Source of the DNA: Bacteroidales bacterium | GTDB lineage: Bacteria; Bacteroidota; Bacteroidia; Bacteroidales; Muribaculaceae | NCBI GenBank assembly: GCA_021205635.1 | Contig: JAJPXC010000008.1 | Span: forward strand, 1 to 49,584 | Length of the DNA: 49,584 nt | Direction: 5' to 3' | Shown here: positions 15,322 through 24,516 of the stretch, piece after piece | How positions within the stretch are numbered: the first letter of the stretch is position 1 | How the letters are laid out: every line of letters begins with the position of its first letter | Program-made: the position numbers and the translations under genes | Notes under the pieces: model-generated | The model's database searches: none | Told to the model about the DNA's origin: nothing | What the model saw: only the letters and a program-made list of their open reading frames with translations

Positions 15322-17883
15322 TTAGACGGTTGGCGAATAAGGTTTCACATCTTCCCACTCCACCCCCGTGAGGAGTTGGTAAGTGGTTGTATTCAAGAGG
15401 TTGTAGCCACCCGATTCGTTCATGCCAGCCACAATGCAGTGGATAGGGTCAAGTGCGTTACCATCCTCGTCGTGTGCCTGATACCATACATGAGATCCCG
15501 AGGCAAATGGAGCGACAGCGATTGTCTCAACAGCTATCAGTTCCTTGGGAACGTTTTGGGTAAAGGTCTCACACATGTCATCAATCGCCTGAGAGGTCTC
15601 GGGCCTGATAGCGGGACATACATCGTTGATAAGCACCTGCTTATTGGCTTGAAGATAGGCGAACATCTCGATAAGAGCCTCCCCCGACTTCGCCACAAGG
15701 CTTTGCGTGAGATTGAGACCCGACGCGTCGTAGAGTGCGATGAAACGGTCGCCTGCGGCAATGGTATCACCCACACTAACTCTTGACACGCCTACACCGT
15801 GGGAAATGTCGTGTTGATCAAAGGTGTTAAGGCTGATGAAGGCTTGGAAGAGGATGTCGGCGATAATGTTGCGCTCGACCCCTTGGCGATTAAGCGCTTC
15901 GTGGTAGATGACGGTACCTGTCGTCTCGATGGGACGGTTGGGGAGGCTTATCGGCGCATGGGCATAACGGTTCTGAGGATCATAGGCGTGGTACTCCCAC
16001 TCCCTGTCGTATTGGCCTTTCTCCTTATAGCCATACACCATCACCCTCTCGGTAAGGTCAAGATTCTTGACAATGGCATCGCCAAACTGGAACGCTCCAT
16101 ATTGAGCGCTCTCCACATGATTGGGGAGGAGGAATGTGCGACTGTTAGCCCGAGTCTTGCGACCCTGACGCTGCTCACGGCTCGCCTTAACTATCTTGTC
16201 GTCCCATACTATCTTTTCGATGCGCTCTGATATGGTCCTGGCTCCTCTCTGAGCAAATCGCAGAGCGCCAGGATATGCCTCACGAGAGAGGTTGACCGTG
16301 GAAAGGCTCTCATCCTCAGGCAATCGCTGATTCTCATCCACAGGCTTGATGGTGTACTGGGCGCCGAAGTAACGTAACCCATACCGGTAATGGGGGTTGG
16401 AGGCCCGATTCACATCGGAATAAGTCGTGGTGTACTGACCGCATAACACGTGGTTAGCGTTCTTGATAAACGACGGCGGGAAGAAGTCGGCACCCTCTAA
16501 TGTTGGGTTGGCAGTGGAGAGCCACTCGCGGATCTCGGCCTCCTCGTTGTCGCCAAACATGCACACCATCTGCCGATACTGCACATTCTTATCATCAAGA
16601 TAGAGTGTCGGGCGGTATTCAGCCAACACATTATCGATGTTAAAGTTGCCGTCCAACGGGTCGAACAACTTAGCCGAGCGGAACGAATCGTCGCGCACAA
16701 CTATCACATAGCTCTTGCCCGACCCGTAACGGCCCACACGTCCAACACGCTGATAGTAGCTATTGCGGTCGTAGGGCATATTGGCTATGATGGCCAGGTT
16801 AAGGCCAGCGATGTCGATACCTATCTCCAAGGCGCTCGTGCTGATTACACCATTGAAGTTGGCGTTAGGCTCAGCCATTACCTCGGCAATCTTCTCGCGC
16901 GTGCTGTCCTCAAAACCGGCGCGATAAGGGTATATACCGTTTACCTCGTTGTCCTCCAACACATGTTGGCCAGTCTCCTTGCGCGACTCTACGAAAGAAA
17001 TGCTTTTTACCCTATAAGGGATGAACGACTGCACCAGCATTCCCAAGTCGCGGCTCCCGGCTGTCGGAGTGACATAATAAGTGACAGTCTCAGCCGAGGG
17101 TGAACCATCTTGGTCGATCCCGATGTTGACGAACTCAGCCTTGATGCCGGTTAAGAGCCGGCTGTGCTCGGCGGGATTGGCCAGGGTTGCCGATGCCGTG
17201 ATGTATTGGGGGAAACTCTTGTCGCCACGCAACTTATGGCGGATATAGTTCAAGCGACGGAACATATACGCTGAGTTGGTGCCGAAGACACCATTATAGA
17301 GATGAGCCTCGTCGACAATCACCATCGAAATTTTCTTGACAAACTCCTGCACAATGGGGGCACGAGACACGCGCCCCAAGAGATAAGCTTGAACCACATC
17401 AGGTGTCATAACCACCACTTGACATTCTTGAAGGAGTTTATGGCGCAGCCCGGGTTCTTTGACCGTGCCGTCGATCTGACCGACCTTCAACCCTGTCTCG
17501 CCCCAGCGTTGTTGCTGTTGAGCATTGAGCGCACGCATGGGGTAAACCACAAGTACCTTGGCTTCGGGATGCTTTGCAAGCTCCTCCATCGCCGACAGGA
17601 AGAAGATTTCCGACTTGCCCGAACTCGTCGATGTCGAAACGCACACGTTCTTCCCCTCTTTTGCGGCTTGCACGGCCAGTCCCTGATGTATATAAGGGCG
17701 CATGATGTTGCGGCTCACGAGGTAGTCGCGCCCCATCTTGCATAGGTCAAATTTCTCTATCTCAACCCCTTGGCTTTTCTTCTCATCTTTCCGCGTCTTA
17801 TGCTCAATGGCATATCCGGCTTGGCTGAGAATCTGCTCCAACTCCGTTTCCTGAAGCTCTGGTCTTTGATTGTAAGGTGTCAT
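15322..17883 (-). CDS. DEAH-box superfamily 2 helicase, MrfA/YprA-like
   Basis: 853 residues. SF2 motifs are all present: PYIHQGLAVQAA (Q-like), STSTSSGKSEIFF (motif I, ~86-91), VVYPMRALNAQ (Ia), VIVDEAHLY (II, 191-194), TASATL (III, 231-233), STSALEIGIDIAGL (V) and YYQRVGRVGRYGSGK (VI, ~378-385). The arrangement and the C-terminal half, including DRFIALYDASGLNLTQSL, resemble MrfA/YprA-type helicases with a DUF1998/MZB region, but the usual four clustered cysteines are not evident. It is predicted to translocate on DNA using ATP. It is followed at 11 bases by the 658-residue gene, and a -7-like box at 17911-17918 separates it from hsdR. A defence or repair role is inferred from context. Confidence 0.88.
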   Translation of the reverse strand: MTPYNQRPELQETELEQILSQAGYAIEHKTRKDEKKSQGVEIEKFDLCKMGRDYLVSRNIMRPYIHQGLAVQAAKEGKNVCVSTSTSSGKSEIFFLSAMEELAKHPEAKVLVVYPMRALNAQQQQRWGETGLKVGQIDGTVKEPGLRHKLLQECQVVVMTPDVVQAYLLGRVSRAPIVQEFVKKISMVIVDEAHLYNGVFGTNSAYMFRRLNYIRHKLRGDKSFPQYITASATLANPAEHSRLLTGIKAEFVNIGIDQDGSPSAETVTYYVTPTAGSRDLGMLVQSFIPYRVKSISFVESRKETGQHVLEDNEVNGIYPYRAGFEDSTREKIAEVMAEPNANFNGVISTSALEIGIDIAGLNLAIIANMPYDRNSYYQRVGRVGRYGSGKSYVIVVRDDSFRSAKLFDPLDGNFNIDNVLAEYRPTLYLDDKNVQYRQMVCMFGDNEEAEIREWLSTANPTLEGADFFPPSFIKNANHVLCGQYTTTYSDVNRASNPHYRYGLRYFGAQYTIKPVDENQRLPEDESLSTVNLSREAYPGALRFAQRGARTISERIEKIVWDDKIVKASREQRQGRKTRANSRTFLLPNHVESAQYGAFQFGDAIVKNLDLTERVMVYGYKEKGQYDREWEYHAYDPQNRYAHAPISLPNRPIETTGTVIYHEALNRQGVERNIIADILFQAFISLNTFDQHDISHGVGVSRVSVGDTIAAGDRFIALYDASGLNLTQSLVAKSGEALIEMFAYLQANKQVLINDVCPAIRPETSQAIDDMCETFTQNVPKELIAVETIAVAPFASGSHVWYQAHDEDGNALDPIHCIVAGMNESGGYNLLNTTTYQLLTGVEWEDVKPYSPTV

Positions 17884-17910
17884 GTTCTACTGTCTTTTTT
17901 AATTTTACTG

Positions 17911-17918
17911 CAAAGGTA
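17911..17918 (-). promoter_or_regulatory. Probable -7 box of the helicase cassette
   Basis: On the minus strand the 72-base gap between hsdR and the helicase gene contains TACCTTTG, a perfect Bacteroidota TAnnTTTG box, 28 bases before the helicase ATG. No TTG-type -33 box is obvious at 19-21 bases. If real, the cassette has its own promoter. Confidence 0.45.
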
Positions 17919-17955
17919 ACGGTACTTTTCCGAGTTTGTCGGAATCGGGATTGGT

Positions 17956-20900
17956 TTATGCGGCTATCTCGGGATAGCGGTCGTAAACATATTGGAATAC
18001 CTTGTCGGAATACACGTTGATGCTCTCCATGGGATATGAGTCCGGTAGCCCTTGAAACAATGTCGTTTGGATGAGTGTGGCAATCTGTGCTCGGGTCTCG
18101 TCTTTCTCTCGCCAGTTGTGCAACTCGCTTATGCGTGCTTTTATCGTGGCAAGAAGATCTACCGAGAGTTTTTTGAGCTTTTTGATTTCCGCCTTGGATA
18201 TGTTGGGGTCGAATAACAGGTCATAGAATGTGAGTCGCTCATCATCCTCAAAGCCCTCCCTCACAAAACGCTTTTCTTCCTGGTCGAGAGAGTTGGAGAG
18301 CTTGATTAGATCCATGAATGTCTTTTCTATCGTAGCTCGGTCTTGCTCGGCGTTATATTCCTTTATGATACGCTGATATTCCTCATAGAAATTAATTCTT
18401 GTGGGATTGTTGCGCAACATGGCGGCAATGCGCTGCTTAATCAGCTCTTGTATATCAGTCAAGATAAGATTCTGATGTTTCGCCTTGGCAAACTCTTTGC
18501 GGAGCAGGTCAAAGTCAATGGCGCTGATGTCGAACTGTCGAGTACCGGTAAGCTCTTGATCGGGCTGGGTGCCGACCTCCTCACTGATTATGTCGTGGAT
18601 TGCCACCGACAAGTCGGTGATGTCGGCATTCTTGCGTCGCTTTTGAAGCTGTTTATAGATGGCCAAAATGGCATCCTTGTCGGCAAGGATTTTCTTGTCG
18701 GTGATGTCATCACGGGTCACGAACTTCATCAGTCGGTTGATCGTGCCCCCATAGGTGCAGAATGTCTTTCGTATCTCAGCGGTGGCGCACATCGCATTGG
18801 CCGCATCTTTCAGAAGCGCCATTTTTGCGAAATCGGTGGCATCAACCAGATTTCGGAGTTCAAAACCATGGTCGTGGAGAAAGGCTTTAGCTCCCGCAAT
18901 AGCTTCAAGCAGGTGGCGTATTAGCTCACCCTTGTCAACTGTTACGCCATCACCTCCGGCTCCACCTTGGCCTCCGGCTCCACCTTGGCCTTCGGCTCCA
19001 CCTGCTCCCCCAACACCTCCGGAAGTCGTATAGTCGGCCAATGCCTTGCGAAGTGCCTTTACGATTCCGATATAGTCAATGATCAACCCATTGGGCTTAC
19101 CGTCGCACACACGGTTGGCACGGGCGATTGTCTGCATTAGTGTATGGGCTTTCAAAGGCTTGTCGAGGTATAAGCACGACAGCGATTTGACATCAAAGCC
19201 TGTAAGCCACATCGCGCATACAAAGACGATGCGCAGTGGGTTGTTCCTGTCCTTATATTCCTTATCGAGTTCGCGCAGCTCCATCTTTTGGCGATGAGGC
19301 TTGATGTCCTTACCCCACTTTTGGAAGTATTGGATCTCGTTCTGCTCTTGGGAAATGACCACAGCCATCTCCGTTTCCTTCATCCACGCGAGCTTGTGGT
19401 TAAGTTCTTGTACCTCCTGTTGATTGGCGTTGTGCTTTATTTCTTGCTCCAACCGGGCGATAGCCTCTTGCCAATATTCTTGCACGTAGTCGTACATCAA
19501 CACGCAGGATATGCGGCTTAGGCATACCATCATCGCCTTGCCACTGGTCCACAGGTCGGTGTAATGTTGCACGAAGTCGCGGGCGATCATACGCAGCCGC
19601 TTTTCCGACAGCAGAAGATGAATCTCCTTTGCGAACTCTCGCTCCACCTTTTCTTCCTGTGACGGGTCGAGATCGGCCTCTTGAATTGCGGTGAAGATGC
19701 GGTCGTTAATCCGTTCCGACTGTAATTCCTTTAGCTTCTCACCACGATTCTCATAATACAAGGGCACGGTGGCGTGGTCATCAACGGCTCGCTTGAAGTC
19801 GTAGATCGACACATAGTCGCCAAATGTGCGTTTGGTGATATTGTCATCGTTGAAAATCGGAGTGCCTGTGAAGCCGATACGATGGGCATTGGGCAGCATG
19901 CGCATCATGTTGTCGGCATACACGCCGTTCTGAGTGCGGTGAGCCTCATCGCTCATCAATATAATGTCGTGATCGGGCGTAAACGGCTCGGCTTTCGGGT
20001 CGTTGAATTTATGAATCAACGTGAAGATAAACGGTGGGTTCTCCTTGATTCGTTTCACAAGGTTAGCACCGCTGGAGGCAACGAAATTCTTGGCCTCACC
20101 CTTGATCAATCCGCAGTTCACAAATAGCTCGGAGATCTGCTTGTTTAATTCCTCACGGTCGGTAAGCACCACAAACGTGGGACTCCCCTCGAATTTGCGA
20201 TTGATTTTGCGGGCGAAGAATACCATTGAATAGCTTTTGCCGCTCCCCTGGGTGTGCCAGAACACCCCTAACTTGCCGTTCTTGAACTGGCGGTTGCGGT
20301 AGGCCTCAATAGCTCGGTTCACCCCAAGGTATTGGTGGTTGCGGGCTAAAATCTTGGTGATATGGCCGTCGCTGTGGTCGTAGACGATGAAGTTTTCGAG
20401 CAGGTCGATAAATGTGCGCTTGTCGCATACGCCTCGCAGCATCGTCTCCAGCGCCACGCTACCCTCGTCCTCCTCTTTCAAGCGCTTCCATTCGTGGAAG
20501 AACTCATACTTGCTCCCCAATGTGCCGATTTTGGCCTCATAGCCGTTGCTCAGCATGAGGAAAGCGTTGTAATGGAACAGCTGGGGGATAGTGTCCAAAT
20601 AGTCGGTATAGTTATTGTCGTAGGCGTTCTGCACATCCACATTAGTGGCTTTCAGCTCTATGAATAGCAGGGGGATGCCGTTTACAAAGCCCACGATATC
20701 TGTGCGGCGACGATAGAGCGCGCCGTGGATTTTCATCTCCTTGACGGCCAGGAAGTGGTTGTTCTCGGGATTGTCGAAATCAATCACTCGGGCTGTGATG
20801 GTGGCATTCCCGCTCCCGGGACGCGCATCGGTCACTTCGATACCTTCGCGTATCAGGCGGAACTTGTCCTCGTTGATTTGCAATGGGCTGTTGGTCGCGG

Positions 20901-21147
20901 AATACGCCATCAGTTTGGCCATAGCCTCAGTAAGCTGCGATTCGTTGATCCAAGGATTGAGTCGGCGCAGGGCTTTCTCCAGATAGCGGGTTAATACCAC
21001 GTCGCGATACGATGGGCGACCAAGAGTGCCGTTCACTCCCAGCACCTCCTGGTTGTAGGCGAACACTACCTCCCAGCCGAGGACATCTCGGAGGAGGTTG
21101 CCGGCACTCTCTTGAACCAATATATTTTCGGAGTATTCGTAAGCCAT
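17956..21147 (-). CDS. hsdR: Type I restriction enzyme, R subunit
   Basis: 1063 residues, full length. The N-terminal nuclease has D150 (RRRTDIVGF) and the E164-x-K166 of LLFIELKATNV, a PD-(D/E)XK site. The motor follows: WHTQGSGKSYSMVF (Walker A, 301-305), LMSDEAHRTQNG (DEAH, 400-403), GFTGTPI and QTIARANRVCDGKPNGLIIDYIG (motif VI). Residues ~710-734 are an unusual Gly/Ala/Gln linker before the helical C-terminal part that docks on the methylase. The subunit translocates and cleaves unmodified DNA when bound to HsdM2S. It starts three bases past the hsdS stop, so it is the third gene of the hsdMSR operon. HsdR genes in phage-rich hosts may be inactivated, but this one looks intact. Confidence 0.95.
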   Translation of the reverse strand: MAYEYSENILVQESAGNLLRDVLGWEVVFAYNQEVLGVNGTLGRPSYRDVVLTRYLEKALRRLNPWINESQLTEAMAKLMAYSATNSPLQINEDKFRLIREGIEVTDARPGSGNATITARVIDFDNPENNHFLAVKEMKIHGALYRRRTDIVGFVNGIPLLFIELKATNVDVQNAYDNNYTDYLDTIPQLFHYNAFLMLSNGYEAKIGTLGSKYEFFHEWKRLKEEDEGSVALETMLRGVCDKRTFIDLLENFIVYDHSDGHITKILARNHQYLGVNRAIEAYRNRQFKNGKLGVFWHTQGSGKSYSMVFFARKINRKFEGSPTFVVLTDREELNKQISELFVNCGLIKGEAKNFVASSGANLVKRIKENPPFIFTLIHKFNDPKAEPFTPDHDIILMSDEAHRTQNGVYADNMMRMLPNAHRIGFTGTPIFNDDNITKRTFGDYVSIYDFKRAVDDHATVPLYYENRGEKLKELQSERINDRIFTAIQEADLDPSQEEKVEREFAKEIHLLLSEKRLRMIARDFVQHYTDLWTSGKAMMVCLSRISCVLMYDYVQEYWQEAIARLEQEIKHNANQQEVQELNHKLAWMKETEMAVVISQEQNEIQYFQKWGKDIKPHRQKMELRELDKEYKDRNNPLRIVFVCAMWLTGFDVKSLSCLYLDKPLKAHTLMQTIARANRVCDGKPNGLIIDYIGIVKALRKALADYTTSGGVGGAGGAEGQGGAGGQGGAGGDGVTVDKGELIRHLLEAIAGAKAFLHDHGFELRNLVDATDFAKMALLKDAANAMCATAEIRKTFCTYGGTINRLMKFVTRDDITDKKILADKDAILAIYKQLQKRRKNADITDLSVAIHDIISEEVGTQPDQELTGTRQFDISAIDFDLLRKEFAKAKHQNLILTDIQELIKQRIAAMLRNNPTRINFYEEYQRIIKEYNAEQDRATIEKTFMDLIKLSNSLDQEEKRFVREGFEDDERLTFYDLLFDPNISKAEIKKLKKLSVDLLATIKARISELHNWREKDETRAQIATLIQTTLFQGLPDSYPMESINVYSDKVFQYVYDRYPEIAA
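18946..19020 (-). repeat. Tandem Gly-rich coding repeat in hsdR
   Basis: The stretch coding for residues ~710-734 is made of imperfect repeats of GGCTCCACCTTGGCCTCC-like 18-base units (plus strand), giving Gly-Gly-Ala-Gly-Gly-Gln/Glu-type units. Repeat number can change in steps of six residues without frame loss, so the linker length may vary between strains. Confidence 0.7.
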
Positions 21148-21150
21148 AAC

Positions 21151-22326
21151 TTAAGCGTCAATATCAATTTGCCCGGAAATCAGACGAGGGAGCAAGCTAT
21201 TTCTAATTTCTTGGAGATGGACAATTTGTGTTTTGCAATTCTCGATCATTCTAAAGAACGGATAACAAAAACTGTGATAATCTGAGAGGATAGATGCGTC
21301 TGGGATTAGAATTGGAGCATTTTCAAAATGAACAGGCTTGACAGCGGGATAAGCCGCACCATTGGTTACGCTAACAAGGTAGTTAACAAAAACCTCTTGT
21401 GTAACAACCTCATAAAGGTATGAAAATGGAATCAAGCTCGGCGTTAAAACAGCAAACCCTGTTGAGAAAACAGCCGAGTCGGAAGGATGCTGAATTAAAG
21501 CATAACTTTTAAGATTAGGTCGCACCATACCCCAAATAACATCTCCGTCATGAGCAATTCTTTTTGCGCGGCCTGGAGCCCTACTCAAATCGCACCTGGA
21601 ACTTGTCCCAATATCCCCGCTTTTCACGGAACCTAAGTCGATGTAATCTATAAATTGCCCCTTATAATCATCTGAAATGGTTTCTTTGTTAATCTCCGTT
21701 ACTTCTCCAAGACATCTCCATCTCCAACCTTCCGGCAGTCCGTTTTCGCCGATTGGGGTGGTTTCGTGGCCGGGGAAACGGAGGTTGACAAACCACTCCC
21801 GGTAAAGTCGCTGGGCCGCCTCCTCCAACAACGTAATCTGCTTCTGGCAGTTCGCAATAAGTTCATCATACGGAAGAAGTAGTGAAACTATCAGCTCTTG
21901 TTTGGCGGTGTCTAAGTCGGGGATCTCAAAATTAGGTATTAGCTTTTTGTTCCCGCGCGGCATCTTCGTACCATTGGCCCCTGCCATCATGTGAGCAAAA
22001 AAGGCATCTTGAGAAAGCGCATAATATAGATAATCGGGATTTATGCCTTTTGCCCTAAAAACGAGGACATCATTTGAACACCCGCCACTTTTATCGGCCT
22101 TCCAAATCTTCTTGAAGTAAGGCCGTATGTTGGATACAAGAATATCACCCTCCTGGTAGCGTGTCACGCGATGGGTCGATGGAGCATCTTGACAAGGAGT
22201 AATGCCACCCTTATTGGGAATCATATTTTCTGTCGAGATATAATCCTCAATCGATATGTCTGCTACATCAATCTTGTCGCTAACATATGTGGCCACATTT
22301 CTAAGAACTGTCATTTTCATTTCCAT
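21151..22326 (-). CDS. hsdS: Type I restriction enzyme, specificity subunit
   Basis: 391 residues with the two-half architecture of HsdS: target-recognition domain 1 (~1-150), a conserved helix (LLPYDELIANCQKQITLLEE, AAQRLYREWFVNLRFPG), target-recognition domain 2 from GLPEGWRWRCLGEVTEINKE, and a terminal helix (MIENCKTQIVHLQEIRNSLL, PRLISGQIDIDA). Each TRD reads one half of a bipartite DNA site; the site cannot be predicted. The start (several ATGs, 22326-22314) overlaps the hsdM stop. I found no second hsdS copy or flanking inverted repeats that would suggest shuffling, although recombinase genes lie 3.5 kb away. Confidence 0.92.
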   Translation of the reverse strand: MEMKMTVLRNVATYVSDKIDVADISIEDYISTENMIPNKGGITPCQDAPSTHRVTRYQEGDILVSNIRPYFKKIWKADKSGGCSNDVLVFRAKGINPDYLYYALSQDAFFAHMMAGANGTKMPRGNKKLIPNFEIPDLDTAKQELIVSLLLPYDELIANCQKQITLLEEAAQRLYREWFVNLRFPGHETTPIGENGLPEGWRWRCLGEVTEINKETISDDYKGQFIDYIDLGSVKSGDIGTSSRCDLSRAPGRAKRIAHDGDVIWGMVRPNLKSYALIQHPSDSAVFSTGFAVLTPSLIPFSYLYEVVTQEVFVNYLVSVTNGAAYPAVKPVHFENAPILIPDASILSDYHSFCYPFFRMIENCKTQIVHLQEIRNSLLPRLISGQIDIDA

Positions 22327-24209
22327 AGCAGCGACTCGTTGGCTTTAATGGTTTTGAAGATGTCGGCCGACTGGCGTTGCAGTTCCTCCAACTCGGAGTG
22401 TATCTCTTTCATACGGGTCGTGAAGTCAACATCGTCGCCCTCCACCGCCGCCGCTCCCGTATATGCTCCCGGGGTCAGCGAGTAGTTCTTGCTGGCTACG
22501 TCCTCGATAGTGGCGATGCGACACAAGCCGGCGACGTCCTTGTACTCTCCCTCCTCGCCAAATTTCTCAACCAGCCATATCGCCTGGTTGATAACATCCA
22601 AGGCTTCAGTGGCAGCTTCTACTTGTTGAGCAGTGTGAACAACCAGCTCCTTCAATTCGGCCTTCTCCTGACGCTTGCGTGTGGCCTTCATCTCGTCCTC
22701 CAGCTCTTTCAGATGGCCTTTGAACAAGGCAAGTGTGGCCTCGATGCCTTCACGGTAGGCTTGCCACGAATGCTCAGCGGGTTGCAACGCCGCATTGTCG
22801 TAGCGGTGACAGAAGTCGTTAAGCCACATCCGATAGTCGGAAATCAGTGCCTTGTAGCGGTCGGTCTCCCCGCGGTAGAGCCACACGATGGCGTTGAGGT
22901 TGCGCATCTGCCACTCGTTCCACTCGTTGATTGTCCTTTCCACTACCGTATAATAGTTGCGGGCATCGATGAACAGGATCTTGTCGCGGTTTTCCTCACG
23001 CTTGTTTTTGTCGAAAAACCAGAGTGTACAAGGGAGGGTGAGCGTATAAAAGAAGTTGTTGGCTACTGATATGAGGCAGTCAACATGGCCGGTGTTGACC
23101 AACTGCTCCCGTATATTCTTATCCTTGCTCTGGGAATCGGTGGCGGAAGATGCCATGACGAATCCCGCACGGCCAGTCTCGTTGAGGTAGGCGTAGAAAT
23201 ACTGGATCCACAGGTAGTTGGCGTTGCTGATCTGTTTCTCCTTGTTTACTCCGGGCAAGCCAAAGGGCAATCGTGGAGAACCTGATACCGTTGCCTCTTT
23301 TACCCCGTCAACGTTGAAGGGTGGATTGGCCATCACATAGTCGCATCGCCCAATGAGATTGTGCGCGTCCTTGGCGTAGGTGTTGGCGTCGTCGCCGCTC
23401 TTTATCTTGGCGTTGAGACCATGTACGGCCATGTTCATCAGGCAGAGGCGAGCATTGAAGTCTACTTTCTCTTGCCCATAGAAGGTCAACGTGGAGTTGG
23501 CGTTCATGCCTAAGTTGTTAACGAAATCACCCGACTGAACGAACATGCCACCCGAACCGCAGGCGGGGTCGAAAACCGTGCCGCGCTTTGGCTCGATGAT
23601 GTTGACTATCATCTGCACCAACGATTTGGGGGTGAAAAACACACCATCACCGTCGGCCACAGCTTTGGAGAACTTACCGGTAAAATATTCGTAAATACGT
23701 CCTATGATGTCGCCACCGACCTGTTCCAAGCGGTCGTTGTTGAAGGTGCGGAGCAAGTCAAATAGGGTTTCATCTTGGAATATGTTGTAGGTGTCGGGTA
23801 GTACCCCTTTCAATTGGTCACTCTGTTCTTCGATAAGGCGCATGGCGTAGTTGACAACATCGCCAAGTTTGGAGAGTTGGCGCCCTTCCTCGTCTACTAT
23901 GTTGGCCGATGCTATATCATGGGGGAGATTGAGCAGGTAATCGTATTGAGCCTCCCGGGGTAGATAGAGCGCGCTCTTGGCACGGAAATCCTGAGCTGTG
24001 ATAGGCATGGCCACACCATGACGCATTGGGCGATTCTTCATCAGCTCGGCCTCGACTTTCTTGTATCGTCCGTAAGCGTACTTGAGAAATAGGAGACCCA
24101 GCACCGGCATGCAGTACTGATTAGCGTTCAGGTTGGCACTGGAACGCAGGAGATCAGCCGCACTCCAAAGGTCGGTTTCAAGTTGCTTAATGGATGTTTT
24201 CTCTGTCAT
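22317..24209 (-). CDS. hsdM: Type I restriction enzyme, modification methylase
   Basis: 630 residues from ATG at 24209 (MTEKTSIKQLETDLWSAADL); the frame to 24257 lacks family sequence. The SAM site is FDPACGSGGMF (~213-222) and the catalytic motif is NPPF (~295-298), as in N6-adenine methylases. The N-terminal HsdM helical domain (SANLNANQYCMPVLGLLFLK) and a long C-terminal coiled coil (EDEMKATRKRQEKAELKELV) are present. It methylates the site read by HsdS and forms the M2S core. It is the first gene of the operon; a TAACTTTG box lies ~130 bases upstream. Confidence 0.95.
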   Translation of the reverse strand: MTEKTSIKQLETDLWSAADLLRSSANLNANQYCMPVLGLLFLKYAYGRYKKVEAELMKNRPMRHGVAMPITAQDFRAKSALYLPREAQYDYLLNLPHDIASANIVDEEGRQLSKLGDVVNYAMRLIEEQSDQLKGVLPDTYNIFQDETLFDLLRTFNNDRLEQVGGDIIGRIYEYFTGKFSKAVADGDGVFFTPKSLVQMIVNIIEPKRGTVFDPACGSGGMFVQSGDFVNNLGMNANSTLTFYGQEKVDFNARLCLMNMAVHGLNAKIKSGDDANTYAKDAHNLIGRCDYVMANPPFNVDGVKEATVSGSPRLPFGLPGVNKEKQISNANYLWIQYFYAYLNETGRAGFVMASSATDSQSKDKNIREQLVNTGHVDCLISVANNFFYTLTLPCTLWFFDKNKREENRDKILFIDARNYYTVVERTINEWNEWQMRNLNAIVWLYRGETDRYKALISDYRMWLNDFCHRYDNAALQPAEHSWQAYREGIEATLALFKGHLKELEDEMKATRKRQEKAELKELVVHTAQQVEAATEALDVINQAIWLVEKFGEEGEYKDVAGLCRIATIEDVASKNYSLTPGAYTGAAAVEGDDVDFTTRMKEIHSELEELQRQSADIFKTIKANESLLWK

Positions 24210-24337
24210 GGTACAGTTGAAACAAAGCTCCGACGCTATCCCTGCGAGGCCGACCAAAGCCTATAAGATAGCGGCGGAGCCGTTATGTGGGTTTATCTGA
24301 ATGGTCTATTGTACGCAGTAGAGTGTGTTGCGATGCG

Positions 24338-24345
24338 CAAAGTTA
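24338..24345 (-). promoter_or_regulatory. Probable -7 box of hsdMSR
   Basis: The minus strand reads TAACTTTG, a Bacteroidota -7 box, about 130 bases upstream of the hsdM start. No good -33 box is seen. The leader of more than 100 bases could carry regulation, but I see no strong hairpin in it. Confidence 0.4.
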
Positions 24346-24473
24346 GCTATTTTCCTCTGAAAAATTGGACACTGCTTCTATGTTTTTCAACATAAATCGC
24401 GCACACGCGGCAAAGATAAAGTAGGGGTTGGGCCAAATCACGGCACTGCTTCTTTAAAAATTCTTGTCGGCGG

Positions 24474-24510
24474 GCTAAAAAACAAGAGCCGGGCGGGTGC
24501 TCGGCTCTTG
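24474..24510 (-). terminator. Rho-independent terminator of the ArdC-like gene
   Basis: CAAGAGCCG and CGGCTCTTG form a 9-bp stem around GGCGGGTGCT; on the minus strand it is followed by TTTTTT. It begins seven bases past the ArdC-like stop at 24517 and separates that gene from hsdM. Confidence 0.8.
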
Positions 24511-24516
24511 GGGTGG

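Noticed and set aside
15322..17883. DISARM (drmA/drmB) assignment for the helicase pair
   Set aside because: The second gene has no DUF1998 cysteine pattern and no drmC or DISARM methylase is present.
21151..22326. Shufflon-like phase-variable hsdS
   Set aside because: Only one hsdS is present and no inverted copies of its target-recognition domains were seen; recombinases nearby belong to mobile elements.
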